From contig DDRC01000058.1 in the NCBI GenBank assembly GCA_002342985.1, positions 33,287 through 51,560 on the forward strand: a stretch of DNA of 18,274 nucleotides, read 5' to 3'. The notes beneath the pieces are model-generated. The model was not told where the DNA came from. It searched no databases and saw nothing but the letters and a program-made list of their open reading frames with translations. Each line of letters begins with the position of its first letter. Within the stretch, counting starts at the first letter, position 1. Source of the stretch: Flavobacteriales bacterium UBA2426 (GTDB lineage Bacteria; Bacteroidota; Bacteroidia; Flavobacteriales_F; PHOS-HE28). Shown here piece by piece: positions 7,110-14,797 of this stretch. The position numbers and the translations under genes were made by a program.

Positions 7110-10100
7110 ATGCAAGGCGACTACGAACTGCTGATATCGAAGCTCGATGCCTTCATCCGGAAGTACTATAAGGACCGGCTGATACGCGGCGCGCTCTATG
7201 CCATAGGGCTCGTGGTCGCCGTCTTCCTGGTGGCAGCGTTGCTCGAGTACCTCGGACGGTTCGGCACCACGGCGCGAACACTGCTCTTCTGGGCATCAAT
7301 CGCAGCGATGGCCGCCATCCTGGGCAGATTCATCGCGCAGCCCCTGTTCAAGTTGCTGCGCCTCGGACGGGTCATCTCGCATGCGGAAGCGGCGCGCATC
7401 GTTGGGGTCCATTTCGAAGAGGTGCGCGACAAGCTGCTCAACACCCTGCAACTGCAGGACATGGCGGCATCCCAGCCCGGACAGCGCGAACTGATCGAGG
7501 CTGCGGTCGCCCAGCGAAGCCGGGAGCTGAGTCCGTTGCAGTTCGTCGATGCGATTGACCTGCGGCGCAATTCACGCCATCTCCGCCTGGCCTTGCCGCC
7601 TGTCGCCATCCTGCTGTTGCTGCTCTTCGCGGCACCGAGCCTGGTGTCCGATTCCGCCCGCAGGATCCTCCTCCACGGCCGGGAGTTCGCACCTGAAGCG
7701 CCGTTCCGATTCCGCCTGATGAACGACTCACTGGTCGTGCCCGAGGAACAGGATTTCCACCTTGTGGTCGAGGTGGCGGGGGACGCGCTGCCCAGCCAGG
7801 TGGACCTGGTCACAGGCAACGCCCGCATCCCCTTGGTGGATGAGGGCGGGGGCCGCTTCTCCCACCGGTTCAGGAATGTGCGTACCGCGGTCGACTTCAC
7901 GCTCTCAGCTGAAGGGTTCAGCAGCGAGCGCTTCACGCTGACCACGCGTCCGGATCCCCTTGTGCTCGAAATGGCGGTGGACCTGGACTTCCCGGGCTAT
8001 CTTGGCTTGCCTCCCGAACGCCAGCGCAGCGTCAGCGACCTCTCCGTGCCTACCGGCACGCGCATCAGATGGACCATCAAGGCCCGCAGCGCCGACGGGA
8101 TGACGATGGCGTTCGACGACACCCTCATGAGCGCGAAGCCGGTGGCGGAGCAATCGGGGTTCCGTTTCGAGCGCCGGCTGCTGCGCAGTCAGAATTACCA
8201 GGTGACCCCGAGGCACGAAGGCCACGAAGGCGCCAACCCCCTGCGGCACAGGGTGGAGGTGGTCCCCGACCTTCACCCTTCCATCGCTGTGCAGTCCCGC
8301 CGCGACAGCAGTGCGCTCAAGCGTGTCTATTTCGATGGGGAGATCGGGGATGACCACGGAATACGAAGCCTCCTCTTCCATTCCCGATTCGTTCAGGGCG
8401 GCGACAGCGTTCCGGCCGATCGCCGATCGGGATTCGAGGCCATTCCCTTCGACCCTGCGGGCCTTCGGCAAAGATTCTACCATGCATGGGACCTGTACGG
8501 GCTCACCATCCTCCCCGGCGACCGCGTCGAATACTGGTTCGAGGTGTGGGACAACGATGGCGTCAACGGCAGCAAGGTCACACGCAGCGCAACGGAGGTC
8601 TTCGCTGCGCCCACGGCCAAGGAGCTCTCCGAACGGCAGGAGGCCCGCAGCGAGGCCACCAAGGACCTGCTGCGCGAGAACATCAGGGAGGCACAGGACC
8701 TCCAGCGCCAGCTGGATGAACTGAGGCGCGAGCTCCTCGAGAAGAAAGAGGCCGACTGGCGCGACAAGCAGCGGCTGCAGCAGGTGATGGAGCGCCAGCG
8801 GCAGCTCGAGCAGCGCATTGAGCGCAGCACCGAGCAGCTCCGCCAATCACTGCAGGAGCAGCGCGAGTTCTCCCCGCTCGATGAACGCCTGCTCGAGAAG
8901 CAGGAGCGCATCCAGGAACTGTTCGAGAACGTGCTGAGCGAAGAGATGAAGGAGCTGTACCGGAAGGTGGAGGAGCTCATGCAGAAAGTGGACAAGGAGC
9001 AGCTTCAGGAGCAGCTCCGGGAGATGAAGCTGGGCCAGGAGGATGTCGAGAAGGAACTGGACCGCGCGCTGGAGATGCTCAAGCGCATGGAGGTGGAGCA
9101 ACAGGCCGAGAACCTCGCCAAGCAGCTCAAGGAGCTCGCCGAGAAGCAGGAGCGGCTGAGCGAGGAGAGCCGCAAAGGGGAGCGCGATACCGAGGACCTC
9201 AAGCACGAGCAGGATGCGCTCAACGAGGCGTTCAAGGAGCTCCGGAAGGAAATGGACGAGCTGGAGCGGAAGAACGAGGCCTTGGAAGAGCCCATGGACC
9301 TTCCAGACACCGACCAGCAGGAGCAGGACATCCAGGATGAGCAGCAGCAGAGCAGCGAGCAGCTCAACCGCAAGCAGGGCCAGAAGGCCGCCGGCTCACA
9401 GAAGCAGGCCGCGGAGAAGATGGAGCAGCTGGCCTTCCAGATGGAGAGCGCCATGCAGGCCGGTGCGCAAGAGCAGCAGGAAGAGGACATGGATGCGCTC
9501 CGGCAGCTCCTCGAGAACATCGTGGAGCTCAGCTTCGACCAGGAGACGCTGATGGCGGAATTGGGCAAAACGAGCGTGCGCGACCCGCGGTGGGTGCAGC
9601 ATGGCCGCGACCAGCGCAAGCTTCGGGACGATGCGAAGGTCATCGAGGACTCGCTCTTCGCGCTGAGCAAGCGCGTTCCGCAGCTGCAGAGCATGGTGAA
9701 CAGGGAGATGCACGCAGTGAACGACAACATGGATGAGGCCACACGGCTGATGGGCGAGGCGCGGGCGAACGAGCGGTTCAAGCCCATGGCAGCGGACAAG
9801 CAGCAGCACGCCATGACCTCGCTGAACAACCTGGCCCTCCTGCTCGACGAGGCCCTGCAGCAGATGATGCAGCAGATGAACGCCCAGAGCAAGCCCGGAA
9901 GCGGCAATTGCAAGAAGCCCGGAAGCAACCCCAGCCCGGGTCAGGGAAACAAATCGGGCATGGCCAAGATGCGCGCTCAGCAGGAAGCACTGCAGAAGCA
10001 GCTGGAGCAGATGAGGAAATCCTTGGAGGAGGGCCGAAAGAAGGGCGAGAAGCCCGGGCAGCAGAACCCCGGAGGCACCGGACTGCCGGGCATGAGCCAG

Positions 10101-10520
10101 CAGCTCGCCCAGCTTGCAGCCCAGCAGGCCGCCATCCGTAAGGAGATGCAGCGCATTTCGCAGGAGCTCAACAAGGATGGCAGCGGCGCCGGCAACGAGC
10201 TCAACAGGCTCGCCCAGCAGATGGAGCAGCAGGAAAGGGATATCGTGAACAAGAGCATCACACCGGAAACCATCAGGAGGCAGCAGGACATCCTGACCCG
10301 ACTCCTGGAGCACGAGAAGGCCGAACGGGAACGGGAGCTCGACCAGAAGCGCACGAGCAATGAGGGACGGGAACAGCCCCCCGCTGATCCAGCGCGCGCC
10401 TTCGAGATGCAACGCCGTAAGGCGCGCGAAGCGGAGCTTCTCCGTACGGTTCCCCCTGGGCTCAAACCCTATTACAAGGAACGGGTGAATGGCTATTTCG
10501 GTACTTTTGACCGACCCTGA
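7110..10520 (+). CDS. DUF4175 family membrane-anchored coiled-coil protein
   Basis: 1136 residues from the ATG at 7110 (MQGDYELLISKL). The frame also contains an upstream TTG at 7065, but that would sit inside the promoter element. The N-terminus has two closely spaced membrane helices (about 27-48 and 57-75), then a cytosolic or helical stretch and a third helix at about 158-180 (LPPVAILLLLLFAAPSLV). A beta-rich Ig-like region spans about 195-495. A long charged coiled coil follows (about 502-740), then Gln/Glu/Lys-rich helices, including a 'MMQQMN' segment and a Gly/Pro/Gln-rich linker near 930-990. The C-terminus ends 'YKERVNGYFGTFDRP'. This layout matches the Bacteroidota DUF4175 proteins, whose function is unknown. 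It is followed after 5 bases by the ATP-binding protein gene, which suggests translational coupling and a shared envelope or signalling role (inference). Confidence 0.88.
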   Translation: MQGDYELLISKLDAFIRKYYKDRLIRGALYAIGLVVAVFLVAALLEYLGRFGTTARTLLFWASIAAMAAILGRFIAQPLFKLLRLGRVISHAEAARIVGVHFEEVRDKLLNTLQLQDMAASQPGQRELIEAAVAQRSRELSPLQFVDAIDLRRNSRHLRLALPPVAILLLLLFAAPSLVSDSARRILLHGREFAPEAPFRFRLMNDSLVVPEEQDFHLVVEVAGDALPSQVDLVTGNARIPLVDEGGGRFSHRFRNVRTAVDFTLSAEGFSSERFTLTTRPDPLVLEMAVDLDFPGYLGLPPERQRSVSDLSVPTGTRIRWTIKARSADGMTMAFDDTLMSAKPVAEQSGFRFERRLLRSQNYQVTPRHEGHEGANPLRHRVEVVPDLHPSIAVQSRRDSSALKRVYFDGEIGDDHGIRSLLFHSRFVQGGDSVPADRRSGFEAIPFDPAGLRQRFYHAWDLYGLTILPGDRVEYWFEVWDNDGVNGSKVTRSATEVFAAPTAKELSERQEARSEATKDLLRENIREAQDLQRQLDELRRELLEKKEADWRDKQRLQQVMERQRQLEQRIERSTEQLRQSLQEQREFSPLDERLLEKQERIQELFENVLSEEMKELYRKVEELMQKVDKEQLQEQLREMKLGQEDVEKELDRALEMLKRMEVEQQAENLAKQLKELAEKQERLSEESRKGERDTEDLKHEQDALNEAFKELRKEMDELERKNEALEEPMDLPDTDQQEQDIQDEQQQSSEQLNRKQGQKAAGSQKQAAEKMEQLAFQMESAMQAGAQEQQEEDMDALRQLLENIVELSFDQETLMAELGKTSVRDPRWVQHGRDQRKLRDDAKVIEDSLFALSKRVPQLQSMVNREMHAVNDNMDEATRLMGEARANERFKPMAADKQQHAMTSLNNLALLLDEALQQMMQQMNAQSKPGSGNCKKPGSNPSPGQGNKSGMAKMRAQQEALQKQLEQMRKSLEEGRKKGEKPGQQNPGGTGLPGMSQQLAQLAAQQAAIRKEMQRISQELNKDGSGAGNELNRLAQQMEQQERDIVNKSITPETIRRQQDILTRLLEHEKAERERELDQKRTSNEGREQPPADPARAFEMQRRKAREAELLRTVPPGLKPYYKERVNGYFGTFDRP

Positions 10521-10525
10521 CCACC

Positions 10526-10963
10526 ATGGCGGCCCTGATTGAAGAATCGGCGCTCACCGAGCGCATAGAGTTCCCCGCGAAGGCCGAGAACATCGCTCTC
10601 GCGGAAAAGCTCATCGACGAGGCCTGCTCCCGCTACGGCGTGCACGAGAGCCGGTACGGGAACATCCTCATCGCCCTCACGGAGGCCGTCAACAACGCCA
10701 TCCACCATGGCAACGGCTTGGACCCCTCCAAGCACGTCACGCTGGGCTACCAGGCCACGGACGATCGGATCATCTTCGTGGTCCGCGACGAGGGTGCCGG
10801 ATTCGACTATCAGCACCTGCCCGACCCCACGGACCCGCAGAACCTGGAGAAGCCGCACGGGCGCGGTGTCTTCCTCATGCGAGCACTGGCCGACGCTGTT
10901 GAGTTCTCCGATAATGGCGCCACGGTGGCCATGTCCTTCGGCAGGAGCCCCGTGCAGGAATAG
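10526..10963 (+). CDS. RsbW/SpoIIAB-like ATP-binding protein (anti-sigma regulatory kinase type)
   Basis: 145 residues forming a single GHKL/HATPase_c_2 domain. The N box is at 53-63 (EAVNNAIHHGN, with the key Glu53 and Asn57). The G1 box is at 87-93 (DEGAGFD). The G2 box is at 110-117 (HGRGVFLM). This is the size and motif set of serine-kinase anti-sigma factors such as RsbW. No histidine-kinase dimerisation domain is present. Family members bind ATP and either sequester a sigma factor or phosphorylate an antagonist; no partner with an STAS domain or a sigma factor is encoded in the window. It starts 5 bases after the DUF4175 stop and ends 11 bases before ybeY, so it is in the same operon. 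Its target is unknown. Confidence 0.88.
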   Translation: MAALIEESALTERIEFPAKAENIALAEKLIDEACSRYGVHESRYGNILIALTEAVNNAIHHGNGLDPSKHVTLGYQATDDRIIFVVRDEGAGFDYQHLPDPTDPQNLEKPHGRGVFLMRALADAVEFSDNGATVAMSFGRSPVQE

Positions 10964-10974
10964 CCGGTTCCGCG

Positions 10975-11385
10975 ATGATCACGTTCAGGGCTCGCGGCGT
11001 GCCGAATGCGTACCGTGACCGGGCACGGCTGCGTGCTTGGCTCGAACGCGTGGCCAAGGGACACGGACACGGCATCAATGATCTCGCATTCGTGCTGATG
11101 AGCGATGCTGAGCTGCGCTCCTACAACCGCCGCTATCTGGGTCACGATTACCATACTGACGTCATCACCTTCGACGGTCAGACCGGAACCGGCCTCAGCG
11201 GCGATGTGCTGATGAGCATCCATCGCATTCGTTACAATGCGAAGCACTACGGCGTACCGATTCAGCAGGAGCTTCGTCGCGTCATGGTGCACGGGCTGCT
11301 GCATCTGCTCGGCCATACCGATTCCACCGATGGGGAAAGGGCGGCGATGAAGGCCCAGGAGGACAAGTGGCTCATGCTCTATTGA
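10975..11385 (+). CDS. ybeY: Endoribonuclease YbeY (16S rRNA maturation)
   Basis: 136 residues, near the family's usual length. The metal-binding signature is HGLLHLLGHTD at residues 106-116: His106 and His110 are two ligands, and the third position is Asp116 where E. coli YbeY has His. I recall Asp at this position as usual in Bacteroidota homologues. Upstream motifs 'FVLMSDAELRSYNRRYLGHDYHTDVITF' (split over residues 39-66) and 'LSGDVLMSI' are also characteristic. The enzyme is a metal-dependent single-strand RNase in the cytoplasm, acting in 16S rRNA 3' end processing and ribosome quality control. It is the last gene of the three-gene operon, and a strong hairpin lies 15 bases after its stop. 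Confidence 0.95.
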   Translation: MITFRARGVPNAYRDRARLRAWLERVAKGHGHGINDLAFVLMSDAELRSYNRRYLGHDYHTDVITFDGQTGTGLSGDVLMSIHRIRYNAKHYGVPIQQELRRVMVHGLLHLLGHTDSTDGERAAMKAQEDKWLMLY

Positions 11386-11400
11386 GTCCCGAGCAAAGCA

Positions 11401-11428
11401 GAAGCCCCGCTCATTCCAGCGGGGCTTC
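11401..11428. terminator. Bidirectional hairpin terminator between ybeY and the convergent small gene
   Basis: A perfect 11-bp inverted repeat: GAAGCCCCGCT at 11401-11411 and AGCGGGGCTTC at 11418-11428, with a 6-base loop (CATTCC). It lies between two convergent genes, 15 bases after the ybeY stop and 17 bases after the stop of the minus-strand gene. There is no long T-tract on either side, so efficiency is uncertain, but position and stem strength fit a shared terminator. Confidence 0.75.
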
Positions 11429-11445
11429 CATCTCATGCGTTTCAA

Positions 11446-11832
11446 TCAGCGCTTGGCCTTCCTCTCCTCCACAATAGCCAGTGCATTCTTCCGCACCGCT
11501 TCGGCCTTGGCCTTGATTTCGGTCCACTGAGCGACATCTCCGGTGTTCACCGTGCTGAGCATGCCCTCCAGTTGTGCAAGAACAGTGGTCATGCGCTCGC
11601 GCATGGCGGATTGCTCGGGGGTCGCCTTCGTGGCATCCGGACCTACCTCACGCCCCAAATGGGCGAGGTCCTGGCTGAGGATGCCGTAGGCCTCCTTGAG
11701 CTGAGCGCTAACCGCGCGCACCTCCTCTTGGGCCACCACGGACGCGTCAGCCTTCACCGGAGTAACGCCGCTCTGTGCGAAAAGGGTACTGCCGCTCATG
11801 GCGAGTACCGCCGTCAGAATAATCTGCTTCAT
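11446..11832 (-). CDS. Small secreted helical protein, function unknown
   Basis: 128 residues from the ATG at 11832. A signal peptide (MKQIILTAVLAMSGSTLFAQ) begins at that codon, so the longer in-frame extension to 11982, which would run almost into mnmG, is rejected. The mature part is about 108 residues, charged and mostly alpha-helical (QEEVRAVSAQLKEAYGILSQ; then 'MRERMTTVLAQLEGML'; then 'AKAEAVRKNALAIVEERKAKR'). It has no cysteine, no lipobox and no T9SS sorting domain, so it is probably periplasmic. I do not recognise a family. It lies between ybeY and mnmG on the opposite strand and converges on ybeY. Confidence 0.8.
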   Translation of the reverse strand: MKQIILTAVLAMSGSTLFAQSGVTPVKADASVVAQEEVRAVSAQLKEAYGILSQDLAHLGREVGPDATKATPEQSAMRERMTTVLAQLEGMLSTVNTGDVAQWTEIKAKAEAVRKNALAIVEERKAKR

Positions 11833-11932
11833 CGTGTTCACTATTGGGGTTGATGGGTTGGCCGAAGGTCGGCAAATTCCTGCATGGCTATCCGTCCTGG
11901 GCTTTTGATGGACGCACCTGACACGCCCTCGG

Positions 11933-11964
11933 TTGCCCGCTGGCTCAACCATGCCGTTTCTTTG
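11933..11964 (+). promoter_or_regulatory. Probable promoter of mnmG
   Basis: TTG at 11933-11935 and TTTCTTTG at 11957-11964 (one mismatch from TAnnTTTG) are separated by 21 bases, a spacing acceptable for Bacteroidota -33/-7 promoters. The -7 element ends 23 bases before the mnmG ATG. This is the only promoter candidate in the window with both elements. Confidence 0.45.
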
Positions 11965-11987
11965 CGGGCTTTCCCTCATCAAACAGC

Positions 11988-13877
11988 ATGCCCACGCTCG
12001 AGCCTTATGATGTAATCGTAGTCGGTGGCGGGCATGCCGGGTGCGAAGCTGCAGCGGCCGCAGCGAACCTCGGCTCCAAAGTGCTGATGGTGACCATGAA
12101 CATGGGCGTCATCGGTCAAATGAGCTGCAATCCGGCCATGGGCGGCGTTGCTAAGGGTCAGATTATCAGGGAGATAGACGCCATCGGTGGTTACAGCGGC
12201 ATCGTTAGCGATCGCAGTGCGGTGCAGTTCCGCATGCTGAACCGCAGCAAGGGGCCGGCCATGTGGAGCCCTCGTACGCAGAACGACCGGATGCTATTCG
12301 CGTGGGAGTGGCGCAAGTCCTTAGAGGGCATCCCCAATGTTCACTTCCTGCAGGAGAGCGTGGTTCGGCTCCTGACCACTGCGGGTCCCGCCCCAAAGGT
12401 CCGAGGCATCGTAACCAGCATGGGTGCGAGCATAAGCTCGCATGCGGTGGTGCTCACCAGCGGCACCTTCATGAACGGTGTAATGCACATCGGCGAGCGG
12501 CAGATCGGCGGAGGCCGCGCCGGCGAGAAGGCCAGCCATGGGATAACCGAACAGCTCGTCGAGCTTGGTTTCTCGGCAGGCCGCATGAAGACCGGCACCC
12601 CTCCACGTGTGGATGGCCGTAGCCTCGATTACCGCCAAATGGAGGAACAGCCCGGAGATGAGCGTCCTGGAAAATTCAGCTTCTCGGATGCCACCCAGCC
12701 GTTGGCCCGTCAACTCAGCTGCTGGATGACCTACACGAGCCCCGAAGTCCATGACATCCTTCGAACCGGATTCGATCGAAGCCCGATGTTCAGCGGCCGA
12801 ATCAAAGGGGTGGGGCCCCGATATTGCCCTAGCATTGAAGACAAGATTGATCGTTTTGCCGACAAGGACCGGCACCAAGTATTCGTGGAGCCCGAGGGGT
12901 GGGACACCGTTGAAACGTACATCAACGGGTTCAGCACCAGTCTGCCGGAAGAGGTGCAGGTAGAAGCCCTGCGACGTATCCCGGGCTTCGCGCAAGCGCG
13001 TCTTTTCCGCCCTGGATATGCGGTGGAATACGATTACTTCCCCCCCACTCAGCTTCTGCCAACCCTGGAGACGAAGCTCATTGATGGTCTCTACTTCGCT
13101 GGCCAGATTAATGGAACAACCGGCTATGAAGAGGCCGCTTGCCAAGGCTTGATGGCAGGGATTAATGCCCACCTCAAGCAGAAAGAGAAAGAGCCCTTCA
13201 TCCTTCGAAGGGACGAGGCTTACATCGGGGTGCTGATTGATGATTTGATTACCAAGGGCACGGACGAGCCCTACAGAATGTTCACCAGCCGGGCGGAGTA
13301 CCGCATCCTGCTGCGACAGGATAATGCCGATTTGCGCCTGACCCCCCGCTCCCATGCGATGGGCTTAGCCGATGATGACCGAATGCGGCGAGTGGAGTTC
13401 AAACAGAAGCATGTACGGGACTTGGTTGCGGCCATGCGACGCGAAAGTGTCCATCCCGACGATGCAAACAATCTCCTCGTTCCACGTGGAACATCGCCCT
13501 TGAAACAGAAGGTGAAGCTTTACGACATTCTGCTTCGTCCACAGGTTCGGTTCATGGATCTGCCTGGGCTCTCCAAGCCCATTGAAGAACTAACAGCAGC
13601 ATTGGGCGCTCTCCAAGAAGAGGTGGTCGAACAGGTCGAAATCGACGTGAAATACGAAGGCTACCTCAGTAAGGAGCGCGAAATGGCGGACCGCCTCGGG
13701 CAATTGGATTCGGTTCCCCTTGACCCCGAGATGGACTACACGCGCTTAAGCTCGCTTTCGTTCGAAGCACGCCAGAAGCTGCAACAGGTACGACCGAGCA
13801 CCATGGGACAGGCATCCAGAATAAGTGGGGTGTCGCCAGCCGACCTGAGCGTGCTCCTGATTTACCTCGGACGATAA
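11988..13877 (+). CDS. mnmG: tRNA uridine-5-carboxymethylaminomethyl(34) synthesis enzyme MnmG (GidA)
   Basis: 629 residues, full length for the family. The N-terminal FAD-binding motif VGGGHAGCEAA spans residues 12-22. 'GQMSCNPAMGGVAKG' contains conserved Cys47, and a second conserved Cys is Cys280 in 'YCPSIEDK'. 'LFRPGYAVEYDYFPPTQL' and 'GLYFAGQINGTTGYEEAA' are strong MnmG signatures, and 'MFTSRAEYRILLRQDNADLRL' marks the C-terminal helical domain. MnmG works with the GTPase MnmE (not in the window). It installs the (carboxymethyl)aminomethyl group on wobble uridine 34 of certain tRNAs, using FAD, NADH and methylene-tetrahydrofolate. The coding sequence contains a parS-like palindrome at 13479-13492, read as Val-Pro-Arg-Gly-Thr. 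The methyltransferase gene begins 17 bases after its stop. Confidence 0.97.
   Translation: MPTLEPYDVIVVGGGHAGCEAAAAAANLGSKVLMVTMNMGVIGQMSCNPAMGGVAKGQIIREIDAIGGYSGIVSDRSAVQFRMLNRSKGPAMWSPRTQNDRMLFAWEWRKSLEGIPNVHFLQESVVRLLTTAGPAPKVRGIVTSMGASISSHAVVLTSGTFMNGVMHIGERQIGGGRAGEKASHGITEQLVELGFSAGRMKTGTPPRVDGRSLDYRQMEEQPGDERPGKFSFSDATQPLARQLSCWMTYTSPEVHDILRTGFDRSPMFSGRIKGVGPRYCPSIEDKIDRFADKDRHQVFVEPEGWDTVETYINGFSTSLPEEVQVEALRRIPGFAQARLFRPGYAVEYDYFPPTQLLPTLETKLIDGLYFAGQINGTTGYEEAACQGLMAGINAHLKQKEKEPFILRRDEAYIGVLIDDLITKGTDEPYRMFTSRAEYRILLRQDNADLRLTPRSHAMGLADDDRMRRVEFKQKHVRDLVAAMRRESVHPDDANNLLVPRGTSPLKQKVKLYDILLRPQVRFMDLPGLSKPIEELTAALGALQEEVVEQVEIDVKYEGYLSKEREMADRLGQLDSVPLDPEMDYTRLSSLSFEARQKLQQVRPSTMGQASRISGVSPADLSVLLIYLGR
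13479..13492. other. parS-like ParB-binding palindrome within mnmG
   Basis: GTTCCACGTGGAAC is a perfect 14-bp palindrome flanked by C and A. It matches the parS pattern GTTnCACGTGnAAC; the same core occurs in Pseudomonas parS sites. In other bacteria ParB bound at parS sites near the origin directs chromosome segregation and loads SMC. The identical sequence recurs 409 bases downstream. Confidence 0.75.
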
Positions 13878-13887
13878 CACCAACCCC

Positions 13888-13901
13888 GTTCCACGTGGAA
13901 C
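13888..13901. other. parS-like ParB-binding palindrome between mnmG and the methyltransferase gene
   Basis: A second perfect copy of GTTCCACGTGGAAC, again flanked by C and A, 10 bases after the mnmG stop. Its central GTG (13895-13897) is the only plausible start codon of the downstream methyltransferase, so ParB binding and translation initiation share the same bases. Confidence 0.75.
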
Positions 13902-14797
13902 ATCCACTTGATTCCGCTCCCGCTGCATGCCCGATATGCGGGTCATCCAGCACTCGGAAAGTCCTCGACGTGGTGGACTTCCACCATTCCCAAGAGCGAT
14001 TCCATCTGCTCGATTGCACCACGTGCGGCTTTAGGATGACCTTTCCTCAGCCCAAGGGGCCGAGCATGGGCCGCTACTATGCCTCCAGCGAATACCTCTC
14101 ACATGAGTCCGCCGGAAAATCACTCACAGCAGCCATCTACCGTACCGTCCGTTCAGCCAGGCTTGCCACAAAGCATAAGCTCATAAGAGGCTTTGCACCA
14201 TCAGGACGACTCCTGGACGTAGGCTGCGGAACGGGGGAACTCATCGCCTTCCTGGCTACCAAAGGCTATGCGGTCGAGGGTGTAGAGCCTGGTTCCAAAG
14301 CGAGTGCCCGGGCCAAGCAAAACCATCTGCTCAAGGTGTCCCCGAGCCTCGAAGACATCCCATTGCAGGAGCAGTTCCAATGCATCACGCTCTGGCACGT
14401 GCTCGAGCATCTTCCCGACCTCCAGGGTTCATTCAAACGCCTGAACGCATTGCTCGCACCGAACGGCTACCTGTTCGTTGCAGTTCCCGACCGCTCAAGC
14501 TGGGACGCCCAGCACTATGGCCCATACTGGGCCGCCTGGGATGTGCCGCGCCACCTGTGGCACTTCCGACAACGCGATGTTCATCAGCTTCTCCAAGCCC
14601 ACGGCTTTACCCTCGTCCGGACCAATCGAATGTGGCTGGATGCCTATTATATAGCCCTACTGAGTGAACAGTATCGAGGAACACCGAAGTGGCTCCGGTG
14701 GGTCTTGGCCACGCTAATCGGAACCTTGTCAAATCTGTGCGCATGGATACAAAACCGCCCATCTTCTAGCACGCTCTACATCGCCCAGAAGACATAG
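13895..14797 (+). CDS. Class I SAM-dependent methyltransferase with N-terminal zinc ribbon
   Basis: 300 residues from a GTG start at 13895. The frame upstream has no ATG, GTG or TTG, and the zinc ribbon begins only 11 residues in, so the start is well constrained. Cys12-x-x-Cys15 and Cys41-x-x-Cys44 form a predicted zinc ribbon. The SAM-binding motif LLDVGCGTGE lies around residues 106-115, and 'VEGVEP' marks the second motif acidic region. 'WHVLEHLPDL' and 'LAPNGYLFVAVPD' follow, as in the UbiE/type-11 group. A hydrophobic C-terminal stretch near 268-284 (WVLATLIGTLSNLCAWI) suggests membrane association. The substrate is unknown; relatives often act on lipid-linked or polysaccharide substrates. 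It follows mnmG by 17 bases and is probably co-transcribed. Confidence 0.85.
   Translation: MEHPLDSAPAACPICGSSSTRKVLDVVDFHHSQERFHLLDCTTCGFRMTFPQPKGPSMGRYYASSEYLSHESAGKSLTAAIYRTVRSARLATKHKLIRGFAPSGRLLDVGCGTGELIAFLATKGYAVEGVEPGSKASARAKQNHLLKVSPSLEDIPLQEQFQCITLWHVLEHLPDLQGSFKRLNALLAPNGYLFVAVPDRSSWDAQHYGPYWAAWDVPRHLWHFRQRDVHQLLQAHGFTLVRTNRMWLDAYYIALLSEQYRGTPKWLRWVLATLIGTLSNLCAWIQNRPSSSTLYIAQKT

Noticed and set aside
9005..9928. Long minus-strand open frame rich in Ser, Cys and Arg
   Set aside because: It mirrors the CAG/GAG-rich coiled-coil codons of the DUF4175 gene and has no domain of its own. The minus-strand frames at 7905-8846 and 9396-10412 are rejected for the same reason.
11861..11873. 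GCCGA/TCGGC hairpin upstream of the small secreted gene as a regulatory structure
   Set aside because: A five-base stem with a three-base loop is too small to support without conservation data.
11833..11982. N-terminal extension of the small secreted protein to 11982
   Set aside because: It would bury a clear signal peptide that starts at 11832 and would cover the mnmG promoter region.
12604..12613. Other CACGTG-containing sites (for example near 1440, 3445, 12605, 14022 and 14397) as further parS copies
   Set aside because: They lack the flanking GTT/AAC half-site bases, so they are chance hexamers rather than ParB sites.
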